This document shows positions 42,901 to 52,400 of a DNA stretch of 64,000 bases, piece by piece; within the stretch, counting starts at the first letter, position 1, and every line of letters starts with the position of its first letter. The stretch comes from Micromonospora pallida (GTDB lineage Bacteria > Actinomycetota > Actinomycetes > Mycobacteriales > Micromonosporaceae). The notes below the pieces were generated by a model. That model saw only the letters and a list, made by a program, of their open reading frames with translations. It did no database searches and was not told where the DNA came from. The translations under genes and the position numbers were made by a program. Where the stretch lies: the NCBI RefSeq assembly GCF_900090325.1, contig NZ_FMHW01000002.1, forward strand, positions 2,232,001 through 2,296,000, written 5' to 3'.

Positions 42901-45071
42901 TGAACATCGTGGTCCTGCCCCGCGCGGAACAGCGTGCCGGGCGCGGCCACCGCGACGACGACGCCCCGATCACCCTGATCTGGGAGTACGCCACCGCTCT
43001 GTTCGACTCCTCGACCATGCGGCGGATGGCCGCGCACTACGCCCGGCTGCTCGACGCGGCGATGCGCGGCCCCGACCGCCCGGTCAGCGGGTTGCCGCTG
43101 CTCAGCGGAGAGGAGCGGACCCAGGTCGTCCAGACGTACAACCGCACCGACGTTCCTTTTCCGGCCGCACGCACCGTGCCCGAACTGTTCGCCGAACAGG
43201 TGGCCAGGCGACCGGACGCCCCCGCCGTCGAGGACAACGGCCGGACCCTCAGCTACGCCGAACTCGACGCCCGCGCCGACCGGCTGGCCGGACTGCTGCG
43301 CCGCCGGGGCGTCCGGGTCGACACCCCGGTCGGTGTCCTGTTCGAACGGGGCAGCGATCTGATCACCGCGTTCCTGGCCGTGCTCAAGGCCGGCGGCGCC
43401 TACGTACCGCTCGACCCCGGGCATCCTGCTGAACGGCTGCGCTGGCTGCTGGACGACTCCGGGGTCCGGCTGGTGGTCACCCGGGCCGACCTGGCCGGGC
43501 TGCTGCCCGCCGGAACCGTGGACGTGGTCATCGGGGACGACCCGCAGGTCGGGCCGACGGACCGGCCCGAGGGCGGCGCCGCATCCGTCGCCCGCCCGGA
43601 CAGCGCCGCCTACGTCCTCTACACCTCCGGCTCCACCGGACGCCCCAAGGGGGTGGTCGTCGCCCACCGTGCGATTCTGCGCCTGGTCTGCGGCGCCGAC
43701 TTCGTCCGGTTCGGGCCGCACGAACGCATCGCCCAGGTGGCCGACGCGTCCTTCGACGCGATCACCTTCGAGGTCTGGGGTGCCCTGCTGCACGGCGGCA
43801 CCGTCTGCGTCATCCCCCGCGACACCGTCCTGAGCCCCGGCCACCTGGGCGACGAGCTGCGCCGGTCCGGGATCACCAGCATGTTCCTGACCTCGGCCCT
43901 GTTCAACGAGGTCATGGCGCACCGGCCGGACAGCTTCGCCACCATGACCAACCTGCTCGTCGGCGGGGACGCGCTGAACCCGGTCCGGATCCGGCAGCTG
44001 CTGCGCGGCCCGCACGCCCCGGTCCGGCTGCTCAACGGCTACGGCCCCACCGAGACCACGACCTTCGCGGTGGTGCACCACATCACCGACCTGCCCGACG
44101 AGGCCACCTCCGTGCCCATCGGCCGCCCCATCGCCAACACCACCGCGTACGTGCTCGACGGCGAGCTGCGCCCGGTGCCCGAGGGCGTACCGGGTCAGCT
44201 CTACCTCGGTGGCCCCGGAGTGGCCCGGGGCTACGCCGGACGGCCCGCGCTGACCGCGCAGCGGTTCGTCCCCGATCCCTTCGGCGCCGCCGGCTCCCGC
44301 CTCTACGACACCGGCGACGTGGTGCGCTGGCGCAGCGGAGGCGTGCTGGAGTTCCTCGGCCGGATCGACGACCAGGTCAAGATCTCCGGCTTCCGGATCG
44401 AGCCGGGCGAGGTGGAGAACACCCTGCTCGGCCATCCGGCGGTGGCCGGCGCGGCGGTCGTGGTCGACGACAGCCCGGCCGGACGACGCCTGGTCGCCTA
44501 CGTGGTACCCGCGGCCGGCCGGCCCGGACCGGCCGCCACGGAGCTGCGCGCCTGGCTCGTCGAGCGGCTGCCGCCCTACCTGGTACCCGCGGCGTACGTG
44601 CCGCTGCCGGCCCTGCCCCTGACCGAGCACGGCAAACTCGACCGGTCTGCCCTGCCGGCCGCCGAGGCCGAACGTCCCGACCTGCGGGTGGCCTTCCGTC
44701 CGCCCGGCAGCGACGCCGAGCGGACCGTCGCCGCGATCTGCGCCGACCTGCTCGGGCTCGACCGGGTCGGTCTCGACGATGACTTCTTCGCCCTCGGTGG
44801 GCACTCGCTGCTCGCCATGCGGCTGGTGGCCCGGGTGAACGAGACGTTCGGCGCCGACGTGGCTTTGGCCCGCTTCCTGCGTACGCCCACCATCGCCTGC
44901 CTGGTGGCCGCCCTCCACGGCCGCGCGGCCACGGATCCGGCCGGGCCCGGCGGCATCGCACCCGGCGGATGGCGGCAGCTGGAGGACCTGCTGCAGCACA
45001 TCGACCAGCTCAGCCCCGAGCAGGTCGAGCAGTTGCTGCACACCTTCGCGGACAACGAGGTGGACCGATGA
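39939..45071 (+). CDS. non-ribosomal peptide synthetase, A1-T1-C2-A2-T2
   Basis: A 1710-aa protein. A1 is at residues about 10-490 (YMIYTSGSTGRPKG, NAYGPTE, SGKIDRSALP). T1 has carrier Ser548 in an unusual GVNSL context. C2 starts about 607 with intact HHLVHDG at 740-746. A2 lies at about 1070-1560 (YVLYTSGSTGRPKG, NGYGPTE), and T2 Ser near 1623 (GGHSL). By alignment to GrsA I read specificity codes DAFTVAAVWK for A1 (Phe-like aromatic, with odd W) and DAFFLGGTFK for A2 (Val/Ile-like). There is no starter C domain, so the chain begins with a free amino acid. There is no epimerisation domain. It is coupled (ATGA) to the next NRPS. Confidence 0.92.
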   Translation: MPGESVLFHEAVLAHAARTPDAVAVESADRSLSYADLVTRAQQVALHLRGHGVGPDVPVGIALDRSTDFVVAVLGILLAGGGWVPLDPSYPAERLSYMLTDSGVDLVVAGASAMARLPAGRVRRVDPTEVAAASGPVPGLPAQRPNGRHLAYMIYTSGSTGRPKGALLSHRGLANLVRAQADAFGVRPGDRVLQFAPSSFDASVFETAMALAAGATLVIADRAAIAPGPDLIATLRDRRVSHLTLPPSVLAALPDEPLPDLTVLVCAGEALPAALVRRWAPGRRMFNAYGPTETTVWATVAQVRPDDRRPSIGVPVTGVHVAVVDPDGRPVPDGEVGELVIGGAGVALGYHARPSLTAERFVPDPDGPPGARRYRSGDRVRRHPDGTLDYLGRIDHQIKLRGHRVEPEEVAAVLAGHPAVADAVVVARGTGEATRLVGYAASDHDPTGLRAFLTERLPAYLVPDVVVTLDALPLTVSGKIDRSALPEPDRASAGLTGPVTAPRTRTERLLAGFVAELLGHTSAEPAVGTSDGHRLGVHDDVFALGVNSLMAGRLAARVRAELGRELPVGVIYQSPTVAAMAVALDDADDTGRAPSPPPLTPADADAVVPLSLPQERIWFLDQLDPGNRAYHAQATIRLHGPLDPAALEAALNEIVRRHDIFRTGFVAGAHGPEQRTAAHCAIALPLVDLSGYDEPERDRQAEQVVAGYLREPFDLASPPLARWALIRHAAHDHTLVHVEHHLVHDGWSFAVFVDELTTLYGSHAAGREPDLPPPACRYRDFTLWQRGWMQGEALDRHLSHWTRELAGAPHELALPLDRARPLSQSFTGAALRIELPGELCARLRAYSRRHGVTLYATMLAGFAALLSRYARQDDMIIGSGVANRRLAETERMIGMVVNTLPLRVDLSGRPGFTELVRRVHSRAARAYEWADVPLDRLVEALDPVRDPSRNPLFQTMFSFHDSPMPLLSFAGLTGTVLERHNGTAKTDLNIVVLPRAEQRAGRGHRDDDAPITLIWEYATALFDSSTMRRMAAHYARLLDAAMRGPDRPVSGLPLLSGEERTQVVQTYNRTDVPFPAARTVPELFAEQVARRPDAPAVEDNGRTLSYAELDARADRLAGLLRRRGVRVDTPVGVLFERGSDLITAFLAVLKAGGAYVPLDPGHPAERLRWLLDDSGVRLVVTRADLAGLLPAGTVDVVIGDDPQVGPTDRPEGGAASVARPDSAAYVLYTSGSTGRPKGVVVAHRAILRLVCGADFVRFGPHERIAQVADASFDAITFEVWGALLHGGTVCVIPRDTVLSPGHLGDELRRSGITSMFLTSALFNEVMAHRPDSFATMTNLLVGGDALNPVRIRQLLRGPHAPVRLLNGYGPTETTTFAVVHHITDLPDEATSVPIGRPIANTTAYVLDGELRPVPEGVPGQLYLGGPGVARGYAGRPALTAQRFVPDPFGAAGSRLYDTGDVVRWRSGGVLEFLGRIDDQVKISGFRIEPGEVENTLLGHPAVAGAAVVVDDSPAGRRLVAYVVPAAGRPGPAATELRAWLVERLPPYLVPAAYVPLPALPLTEHGKLDRSALPAAEAERPDLRVAFRPPGSDAERTVAAICADLLGLDRVGLDDDFFALGGHSLLAMRLVARVNETFGADVALARFLRTPTIACLVAALHGRAATDPAGPGGIAPGGWRQLEDLLQHIDQLSPEQVEQLLHTFADNEVDR

Positions 45072-48000
45072 GTGACACCGGCACGGACGCACGACGGGCC
45101 CTCCTGGCCCAGCAGCTGGCCCAGCGACTGGCCCAACGCAGCCACCCACTGTCCTACCCGCAGCAGCGGTTGTGGTTCCTCGACCAGCTCACCCCCGACA
45201 ACCCCGTCTACAACATTCCGCTGGGCTACCGCATCCACGGCCCGCTCGACGTCGAGGCCCTGCAACGCGCGCTGACCACGGTGGTACGGCGGCACGAGGC
45301 GCTGCGTACCGTGTTCCGCGCGGTGGACGGTCAGCCGCGCCAGATCGTCCTGCCGCCGGCGCGGGTCCCCCTGACCGTGCGCGACGTCGCCGACGCCGCC
45401 GAGGCGGCGGCGCTGGCCGGGGCCGAGGCGCGTACCCGGTTCGACCTGGTCGACGGCCCGGTACTGCGGGCCACCCTGCTGCGGCTGGGCCCGACGGAGC
45501 ACTGGCTGTGCCTGACCGTCCACCACATCGTCTGCGACGGCTGGTCACTGGCCATCCTCGAGCGGGAACTGACCGCCGCCTACACCGGGCGGCAGCTACC
45601 CGACCTGCCCGTCCAGTACGCCGACTTCGCCGAATGGCAGCACGGTCACCTCACCGGCGCCACCCTCGACCGGCTCGTCGCCCACTGGCGGGACCGGCTC
45701 GCCGACGTACCGATGCTGGCCAGCCTGCCCACCGACCGGCCCCGCCCGCCGACCCAGACCTACCGTGGCGCGCACCTGGACCTGCCGCTCGACCCCGATG
45801 TCACCGGGAAGGTGGACGCGCTGGCCCGGCAGGTCGCCGCGACCCCGTTCGCGGTGCTCCTGGCCGCCTTCGCCGTCGTCGTGCGGGCCCACACCGGTAC
45901 GGCGCAGGTCGTCGTCGGTTCGCCGGTGGCCGGCCGGCAGCGCGCCGAGATCCAGCCGCTGATCGGCTTCTTCGCCAACACCCTGGTGCAGCGCATCGAC
46001 CTCACCGGCGCCCCGTCCTTCCGGCAGGTGGTCGAGCGGACCCGCGACGAGACCCGCGACGCCCTGGCCCACCAGGACCTGCCCTTCGAGAAGCTCGTCG
46101 AGGAGTTGCACCCGAGCCGGGACCTGGCGCACAACCCGCTGTTCCAGGTGCTGTTCAGCTACCACGACACCGACGCCGTGGGGCTGACCCTGCCGGGTTG
46201 CACGGTCACCCCGGTCCCCGGCGACACCGCCACCGCCAAGTTCGACCTCACCCTGTCCCTCACCCGACGCGGGCCGGAGCTGACCGGTCGCCTGGAATAC
46301 AGCACCGACCTGTTCGACCCGGACAGCGCCGAACGGATGGCCGCCCGCTTCCGTCAGGTCCTCGCCGCGGCCCTGGCGCACCCGGACACCCCGGTCGGCC
46401 ACCTGGACGTCCTGACCCCGGACGAGCGCCACCGGGTGCTCACCGAGTGGACCGCCACCGGTGTCGACCACCGTACCGACGTGCTCGTGCACGACCTCGT
46501 CGCCGCGCAGGCCCGACGCACCCCCGACCGGGTGGCCGTGCGGGACGCCGGACCCGGTGACCAGCCCGGACTGAGCTACCGCGAGCTCGAGGAACGCGCC
46601 GAACGCTTCGCCGTCACGTTGCGCGGCCACGGCGTCGGCGCGGACGTGCCGGTCGGTGTCCTGCTGAACCGCGGCACCGACCTGGCGGTGACGCTGCTGG
46701 CCATCCTCAAGGCCGGCGGACCGTACCTGCCGCTGGATCCCGCCCTGCCGGCCGACCGGCTCACCTTCATGGTCACCGACTCCGGTACCCGGGTGGTGGT
46801 CACCACCGACCACCTCGCCGGCCGCCTGGGCGGCCTGCCGGTCGTCGCCGTCGCCCCCGGCGCACCGCCGGTCGAGCCGGCACCGACCGCACCGCCGGCC
46901 GAGCCAGCACCGACCGGGGCGGCCGTACCGGCGTGCGCCGACGACCTGGCCTATGTCATCTACACCTCCGGCTCCACCGGACGTCCCAAGGGTGTGCTGG
47001 TCACCCACCGCAACGTGGGCGCCTTCTTCACGGGCATGGACCGCGAGTTCGGTCCGGACGCCGGCAGCGACCCGGCCGGACCGACCTGGCTGGCGGTGAC
47101 CAGCGCCTCCTTCGACATCTCCGTGCTGGAGCTGCTGTGGACCCTCACCCGTGGCTTCGAGGTCGTCATCCGGGGCGACGAACCCACCTCCGGCGCCGCG
47201 ACCGTGACCGGGGCCCCGGTACCCGCCGAGGTGCAGGCCCGGCCGATGGACTTCAGTCTCTTCTACTTCGGCGGTGACCGGGGCGGCAGCGCCGACAACC
47301 GGTACCGACTGCTCATCGAGGGTGCCCGCTTCGCCGACCGGCACGGCTTCACCGCCGTCTGGACCCCGGAACGGCACTTCCACGACTTCGGCGGGCTCTA
47401 CCCGAACCCGTCGGTCACCGCCGCCGCCATCGCCACCATCACCGAACGGGTGCAGATCCGGGCCGGCAGCGTCGTCGTACCGCTGCACGACCCGCTCCGG
47501 GTCGCCGAGGAGTGGGCCGTGGTGGACAACCTCTCCGGTGGGCGGGTCGGCCTGTCGGTCGCCTCGGGATGGCAGCCGAACGACTTCGTCCTCGCTCCGG
47601 AGCGGTACGCCGACCGGAAGAACCTGATGCTGGCGGGCATCGACGAGGTACGACGGCTCTGGCGGGGCGGGACGGTCAGCCGTCCGCGTCCCGGCGGCGA
47701 CCACGTCAGCGTGCGGGTGTACCCGCCACCGGTGCAGCCCGAACTGCCCGTCTGGGTGACCAGTGCGCGCAGCCCCGACACCTTCCGGATGGCCGGCGAG
47801 ATCGGCGCCGGGCTGCTCACGCACCTGCTCGGCCACTCGGTCGACCAGCTCGGCGAGAAGATCGCCATCTACCGCCGGGCCTGGCGCGAGGCCGGCCACG
47901 CCGGCTCCGGCCACGTCACCCTGATGGTGCACACCTTCCTCGGCACCGACGCCGAGCAGGTACGCGAGCTGGTCCGCGCGCCGCTGTGCGCGTACCTGAA

Positions 48001-49489
48001 GAGCTCCTTCGACCTGCTGTCCGGTCTCGGCGCGGTCTCCGGCAGCAGCAGCGACTTCCGCGCCCTGCCCGAAGCGGAACTCGACGCCCTGGTCCAGCAG
48101 GCCTTCGACCGCTTCTTCGACACCGCCGCCCTGCTGGGCACCCCGGAGGCCGCTGCCGACCTGGTGGACCGGCTCAAGGCGATCGAGGTGGACGAGGTCG
48201 CCTGCCTGATCGACTTCGGTGTCGACCACGACCACGTCCTGGCCGCCCTGCCGCACCTGCGGGCCGCGCGGGACATCAGCGAGGAACGCCGCCGGGTGGC
48301 CCGGGCCGACGAGCCGGTCGCCACGCAACTGCGCCGCCACCGCGTCACCCACCTACAGTGCACCCCCTCGCTGGCCGGTGTGCTGGCCGAGGATCCCGAC
48401 ACCCGGGCGGCGCTGGGTGACCTGCGCCGCCTGCTCGTCGGTGGGGAGGCGCTGCCCGCCGCACTCGGCGCCGACCTCGCCGGCCTGGTCGGCGGCGGCG
48501 TGCACAACATGTACGGCCCCACCGAGGCGACGGTGTGGGCGAGCACCCAGCCGGTCACCGGTGACCACCCGGACGCCTCGACCGTGCCGCTCGGCCAGCC
48601 CCTGGCCGGCGTCCGCGCCTACGTCGTGGACGCGGACCTGCGTCCCACCCCGATCAACGTGCCCGGTGAACTGCTGCTCGGCGGCCCGAGCGTCACCCGT
48701 GGCTACCACGGCCGCCCCGCCCTGACCGCGGAACGGTTCGTCCCCGACCCGTTCGCCGCCGACGGTTCCCGCCTGTACCGCACCGGTGACCTGGCCCGTT
48801 GGCGTCCCGACGGCACGCTGGAGTTCCTCGGCCGGCTGGACCACCAGGTGAAGATCCACGGCCACCGCATCGAGCTCGGCGAGATCGAGAGCGTGCTGGC
48901 CGCCCAGCCGGACGTCCGCGCCGCGGTGGTCGTCGTACGCGGCGCCGGTGCCCACCGCAGCCTGGCCGCCTACTGCCAACCGAGCCGGACCGACAGCCCG
49001 GCGCCCGACCCGGCGGCACTGCGGGCCGCACTGGCCCGCGCGCTGCCGGACTACATGGTGCCGGCCACCGTCACCGTCCTCGACGAGCTGCCGCTGACCC
49101 CGAACGGCAAGATCGACCGCAACCGGCTGCCCGACCCGCACACCGCCGGACCCACCCACTACCAGCCACCCCGCACCGAGGTCGAGCAGACCATCGCCGA
49201 GGTGTGGGCGCAGCTGCTCGACCGCGACCAGGTCGGTCTCGACGACAACTTCTTCCAGCTCGGCGGCAACTCGCTGCTGGCGGTCCAGGCCAGGGCCCGG
49301 CTGCTGGCCCGCGACCTGACCGGGTTGTCCCTGGTGGACCTGTTCCGCTACCCGTCGGTACGCGCGCTCGCGGCGGCCTGCTCCACCACCGGCGAACGCC
49401 CCGACACGCTGGCCCGGGTCCAGCAGGCCGCCGGGCGCCGCGCCGCCGCCCTCACCGCCGCCGTCTCGCGCCGGGCACGAAGGAGCTGA
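45068..49489 (+). CDS. NRPS C-A(luciferase-like monooxygenase insert)-T, glycine-type
   Basis: A 1473-aa protein starting MSDTGTDARRALLAQQ. The C domain has intact HHIVCDG near residue 151. The A domain begins about 480 (YVIYTSGSTGRPKG near 631, FDISVLELL near 682) and is interrupted at about 727-1075 by a complete flavin-dependent luciferase-like monooxygenase (MDFSLFYFGGDRGGSADNRY, ERHFHDFGGLYPNPS, VASGWQPNDF, GAGLLTHLLGHS). It then resumes with VTHLQCTPS, MYGPTEATVW and PNGKIDR. T has GGNSL near 1400. The insertion is between core motifs A4 and A5. The code reads DILQLGMVWK, a glycine code. Such A-Mox-A glycine modules hydroxylate the glycine alpha carbon in myxothiazol-type pathways. Confidence 0.92.
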   Translation: MSDTGTDARRALLAQQLAQRLAQRSHPLSYPQQRLWFLDQLTPDNPVYNIPLGYRIHGPLDVEALQRALTTVVRRHEALRTVFRAVDGQPRQIVLPPARVPLTVRDVADAAEAAALAGAEARTRFDLVDGPVLRATLLRLGPTEHWLCLTVHHIVCDGWSLAILERELTAAYTGRQLPDLPVQYADFAEWQHGHLTGATLDRLVAHWRDRLADVPMLASLPTDRPRPPTQTYRGAHLDLPLDPDVTGKVDALARQVAATPFAVLLAAFAVVVRAHTGTAQVVVGSPVAGRQRAEIQPLIGFFANTLVQRIDLTGAPSFRQVVERTRDETRDALAHQDLPFEKLVEELHPSRDLAHNPLFQVLFSYHDTDAVGLTLPGCTVTPVPGDTATAKFDLTLSLTRRGPELTGRLEYSTDLFDPDSAERMAARFRQVLAAALAHPDTPVGHLDVLTPDERHRVLTEWTATGVDHRTDVLVHDLVAAQARRTPDRVAVRDAGPGDQPGLSYRELEERAERFAVTLRGHGVGADVPVGVLLNRGTDLAVTLLAILKAGGPYLPLDPALPADRLTFMVTDSGTRVVVTTDHLAGRLGGLPVVAVAPGAPPVEPAPTAPPAEPAPTGAAVPACADDLAYVIYTSGSTGRPKGVLVTHRNVGAFFTGMDREFGPDAGSDPAGPTWLAVTSASFDISVLELLWTLTRGFEVVIRGDEPTSGAATVTGAPVPAEVQARPMDFSLFYFGGDRGGSADNRYRLLIEGARFADRHGFTAVWTPERHFHDFGGLYPNPSVTAAAIATITERVQIRAGSVVVPLHDPLRVAEEWAVVDNLSGGRVGLSVASGWQPNDFVLAPERYADRKNLMLAGIDEVRRLWRGGTVSRPRPGGDHVSVRVYPPPVQPELPVWVTSARSPDTFRMAGEIGAGLLTHLLGHSVDQLGEKIAIYRRAWREAGHAGSGHVTLMVHTFLGTDAEQVRELVRAPLCAYLKSSFDLLSGLGAVSGSSSDFRALPEAELDALVQQAFDRFFDTAALLGTPEAAADLVDRLKAIEVDEVACLIDFGVDHDHVLAALPHLRAARDISEERRRVARADEPVATQLRRHRVTHLQCTPSLAGVLAEDPDTRAALGDLRRLLVGGEALPAALGADLAGLVGGGVHNMYGPTEATVWASTQPVTGDHPDASTVPLGQPLAGVRAYVVDADLRPTPINVPGELLLGGPSVTRGYHGRPALTAERFVPDPFAADGSRLYRTGDLARWRPDGTLEFLGRLDHQVKIHGHRIELGEIESVLAAQPDVRAAVVVVRGAGAHRSLAAYCQPSRTDSPAPDPAALRAALARALPDYMVPATVTVLDELPLTPNGKIDRNRLPDPHTAGPTHYQPPRTEVEQTIAEVWAQLLDRDQVGLDDNFFQLGGNSLLAVQARARLLARDLTGLSLVDLFRYPSVRALAAACSTTGERPDTLARVQQAAGRRAAALTAAVSRRARRS

Positions 49490-49495
49490 CCGACC

Positions 49496-52400
49496 GTGAG
49501 CGCACACCTGGACAGCACCGGAGCCGCACCGGACGCCGGTCCGCCCGACGGGGTCGAACCGATCGCGATCATCGGCATGGCCTGCCGGGTACCCGGTGCC
49601 GACACCGTCACCGGGTTCTGGGCCAACATGCTCGACGGCGTCGACTCGATCACCCGGTTCACCGCCGACGAGCTTCGCGCCGCCGGCGTGGACCCCCACC
49701 TGCTCGCCGACCCCGAGTACGTCCCGGCCGGCGCGGTGATCGACGACGCCGACCACTTCGACGCGGAGTTCTTCGGCTACAACGCCGCCGAGGCCGAGAC
49801 GATGGACCCACAGCAGCGGATCTTCTGCGAAGTCGCCTGGACCGCCCTGGAGGACAGCGGCCACACCCCGGACCGCACCGACGGCGCCGTCGGCGTCTTC
49901 GCCGGCACCTTCATGAACAAGTACCTGATGGCCAACCTCGCCACCAACCCCCGCTTCCAACGGTCGGCGATGGCGCCCCTGGCCCGCATCTTCAACGACA
50001 AGGACTTCCTGGCCACCCGGGTGGCCTACCTCCTCGACCTGAACGGTCCCGCGTGCACCGTACAGACCGCCTGCTCGACCTCCCTGGTCGCCACCCACCT
50101 GGCCTGCCAGTCCCTGCTGACCTACGAGTCGGACCTGGCGCTGGCCGGCGGGGTGACGATCAACCTGCCACTGAAGGCCGGCTACTCGCACGCCTACAGC
50201 GGGGTGTTCAGCCCCGACGGGCGGTGCCGACCCTTCGACGCCGACGCCGCCGGGACCGTACCCGGCAACGGCGCCGTGGTCCTGGTGCTGCGTCGGCTCT
50301 CCGACGCCCTGGCCGACCGGGACCACATCTACGCGGTGATCCGGGCCAGCGCGGTCAACAACGACGGTGCCGTCAAGGCCGGGTTCACCGCGCCGAGCGT
50401 CGACGGGCAGGCTCGTGTCGTCACCGCCACGCACGCCCTGGCGGCGATTTCCCCGGGCAGCATCGGCTACCTGGAGACCCACGGCACCGCCACCCGGGTG
50501 GGCGACCCGATCGAGGTCGCCGCGCTCACCCAGGCGTTCCGCGTCGGCACCGCCCGGCGGGGGTTCTGCGCCCTCGGCTCCGTCAAGGCCAACATCGGCC
50601 ACCTCGACGCCGCCGCCGGTGCCGCCGGACTGATGCGCGCCGCGCTGGCCGTACGGCACGGACGGATCCCGCCGATGCCGGGCTTCCGCTCCCCCAACCC
50701 CGACCTCGACCTGGACACCTCGCCCTTCTACGTGCCCACCCGCGTCACCGAGTGGCCGGCCGACGCCGGACCACGCCGCGCCGGGGTGAGCGCCTTCGGT
50801 GTCGGCGGCACCAACGCCCACGTGGTCCTGGAACAGCCGCCGCCCATCCCCGAGCCGGCCGTCCCGGCACCCGCCACCGGCTGGCACCTGGTACCGCTCT
50901 CCGCCCGCAGCCGCACCGCCGTCGACGCCGCCACCCGTCGGCTCGCCGACCACCTGGAGGAACACCCGGACCTCGACCTCGCCGACGTCGCCTTCACCCT
51001 CCAGGACGGTCGGCGCGACTTCCCGGTACGCCGTTTCGCCGCCTGCGCCGACCTGCCCGACCTGGTGGCCGTGCTGCGGGGGGAAGACCCGCACCGGCTG
51101 GTCACCCGCACCGCTGCGGACACCGTCCACCGGGCCGTGTTCATGTTTCCCGGCGGCGGCAACCAGCACCGGGAGATGGGCGCGGACCTCTACCGCTGTC
51201 ATCCCGTGTTCCGTGCGGAGATCGACCGCTGCGCCGCCCTGCTCCGCGACCGACTCGACGTCGACCTCACCGCGCTGCTGTTCCCCGCCGGTGGTGGCGG
51301 CCCGGGACGGGGACGCGGACTCGGCCGCGCCGAGGGACCCGGCGTGGTCACCGCGCTGTTCGCGGTGGAGTACGCGCTGGCCAAACTGTGGATGTCCTGG
51401 GGCGTGGAACCGGCCGCCATGCTCGGCCACAGCCTCGGCGAGTACGTCGCCGCCTGCCTGTCCGGGGTGTTCACCCTCGGCGACGCGCTCGCCGTCACCT
51501 ACGCCCGTGGTGAGCTGTTCGCCCGGATGGCCCCGGGCCGGATGCTCGCCGTACCGCTGCCCGAGGCACAGGTCGCGGAGCTGCTCGACGAGCGACTGTC
51601 GATCGCCGCGGTGAACGCGCCGGAGCTGACCGTGGTGGCCGGCCCGGACGGCGACATCGCCGCCCTCGACCGCCGGCTGGCCGACCGGGGCGTGGACTGC
51701 GGACGGATCAACGTGCCGGCGGCGAGCCATTCCTGGCTGGTCGAGCCGATGCTCGACGAGTTCACCGCCCGGGTCAAGGAGTGCGACCTGCGTCCACCGC
51801 ACTCCCCGTTCGTCTCCGGGGTCACCGGCGACTGGATCCGCGCCGAGGACGCCACCGACCCGCACTACTGGGCACGTCACCTGCGCCAACCCGTACGCTT
51901 CGCCGACGCGCTACGGACCGTCGTGACCGCGCCCGACCGGGTGCTGCTGGAGGTCGGGCCCGGTCGGGCCCTGACCGCGCTGGTACCCGGCCAGCGGCTC
52001 GCCCCCACCCCGACCGCGGTCGCCTCGCTGGGCCACCCCCGCGACCGGCTGCCCGACACCGCGCATCTGATGGCCGCCGTGGGTCGGCTCTGGCAGGCCG
52101 GGGTGACCGTGGACTGGCCGGCGCTGCACAGCTCACGACCGGCCCGGCGGGTCAGCCTGCCCGGCTACCCGTTCCAGCGCCGCCGGTACTGGGTGGAGCC
52201 GGGGACGACCGCCGTCGTCCCCGGACCGGCCGACCCCGCCGGCGCTCCATCCTCCGATACCGCCGCCGTCGATGTGGCCTCCAACGCCGCCGACCTGGCC
52301 GACGCGCCGGAGGACGGTTACCTCGCCCCCCGTGACGAACGGGAACGCCAGGTCGCGCGGGTGTGGTGCGACCTGCTCGGCGTGGACCGCATCAGCGTCA

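Noticed and set aside
42441..45149. Open frame of 902 codons opposite the first NRPS
   Set aside because: Shadow of the C2-A2-T2 region; no ribosome binding site and no domain.
48353..51889. Open frame of 1178 codons on the minus strand opposite the NRPS and PKS
   Set aside because: It is antisense to intact catalytic domains with all motifs and is low-complexity Gly/Arg/Val; a GC-driven shadow.
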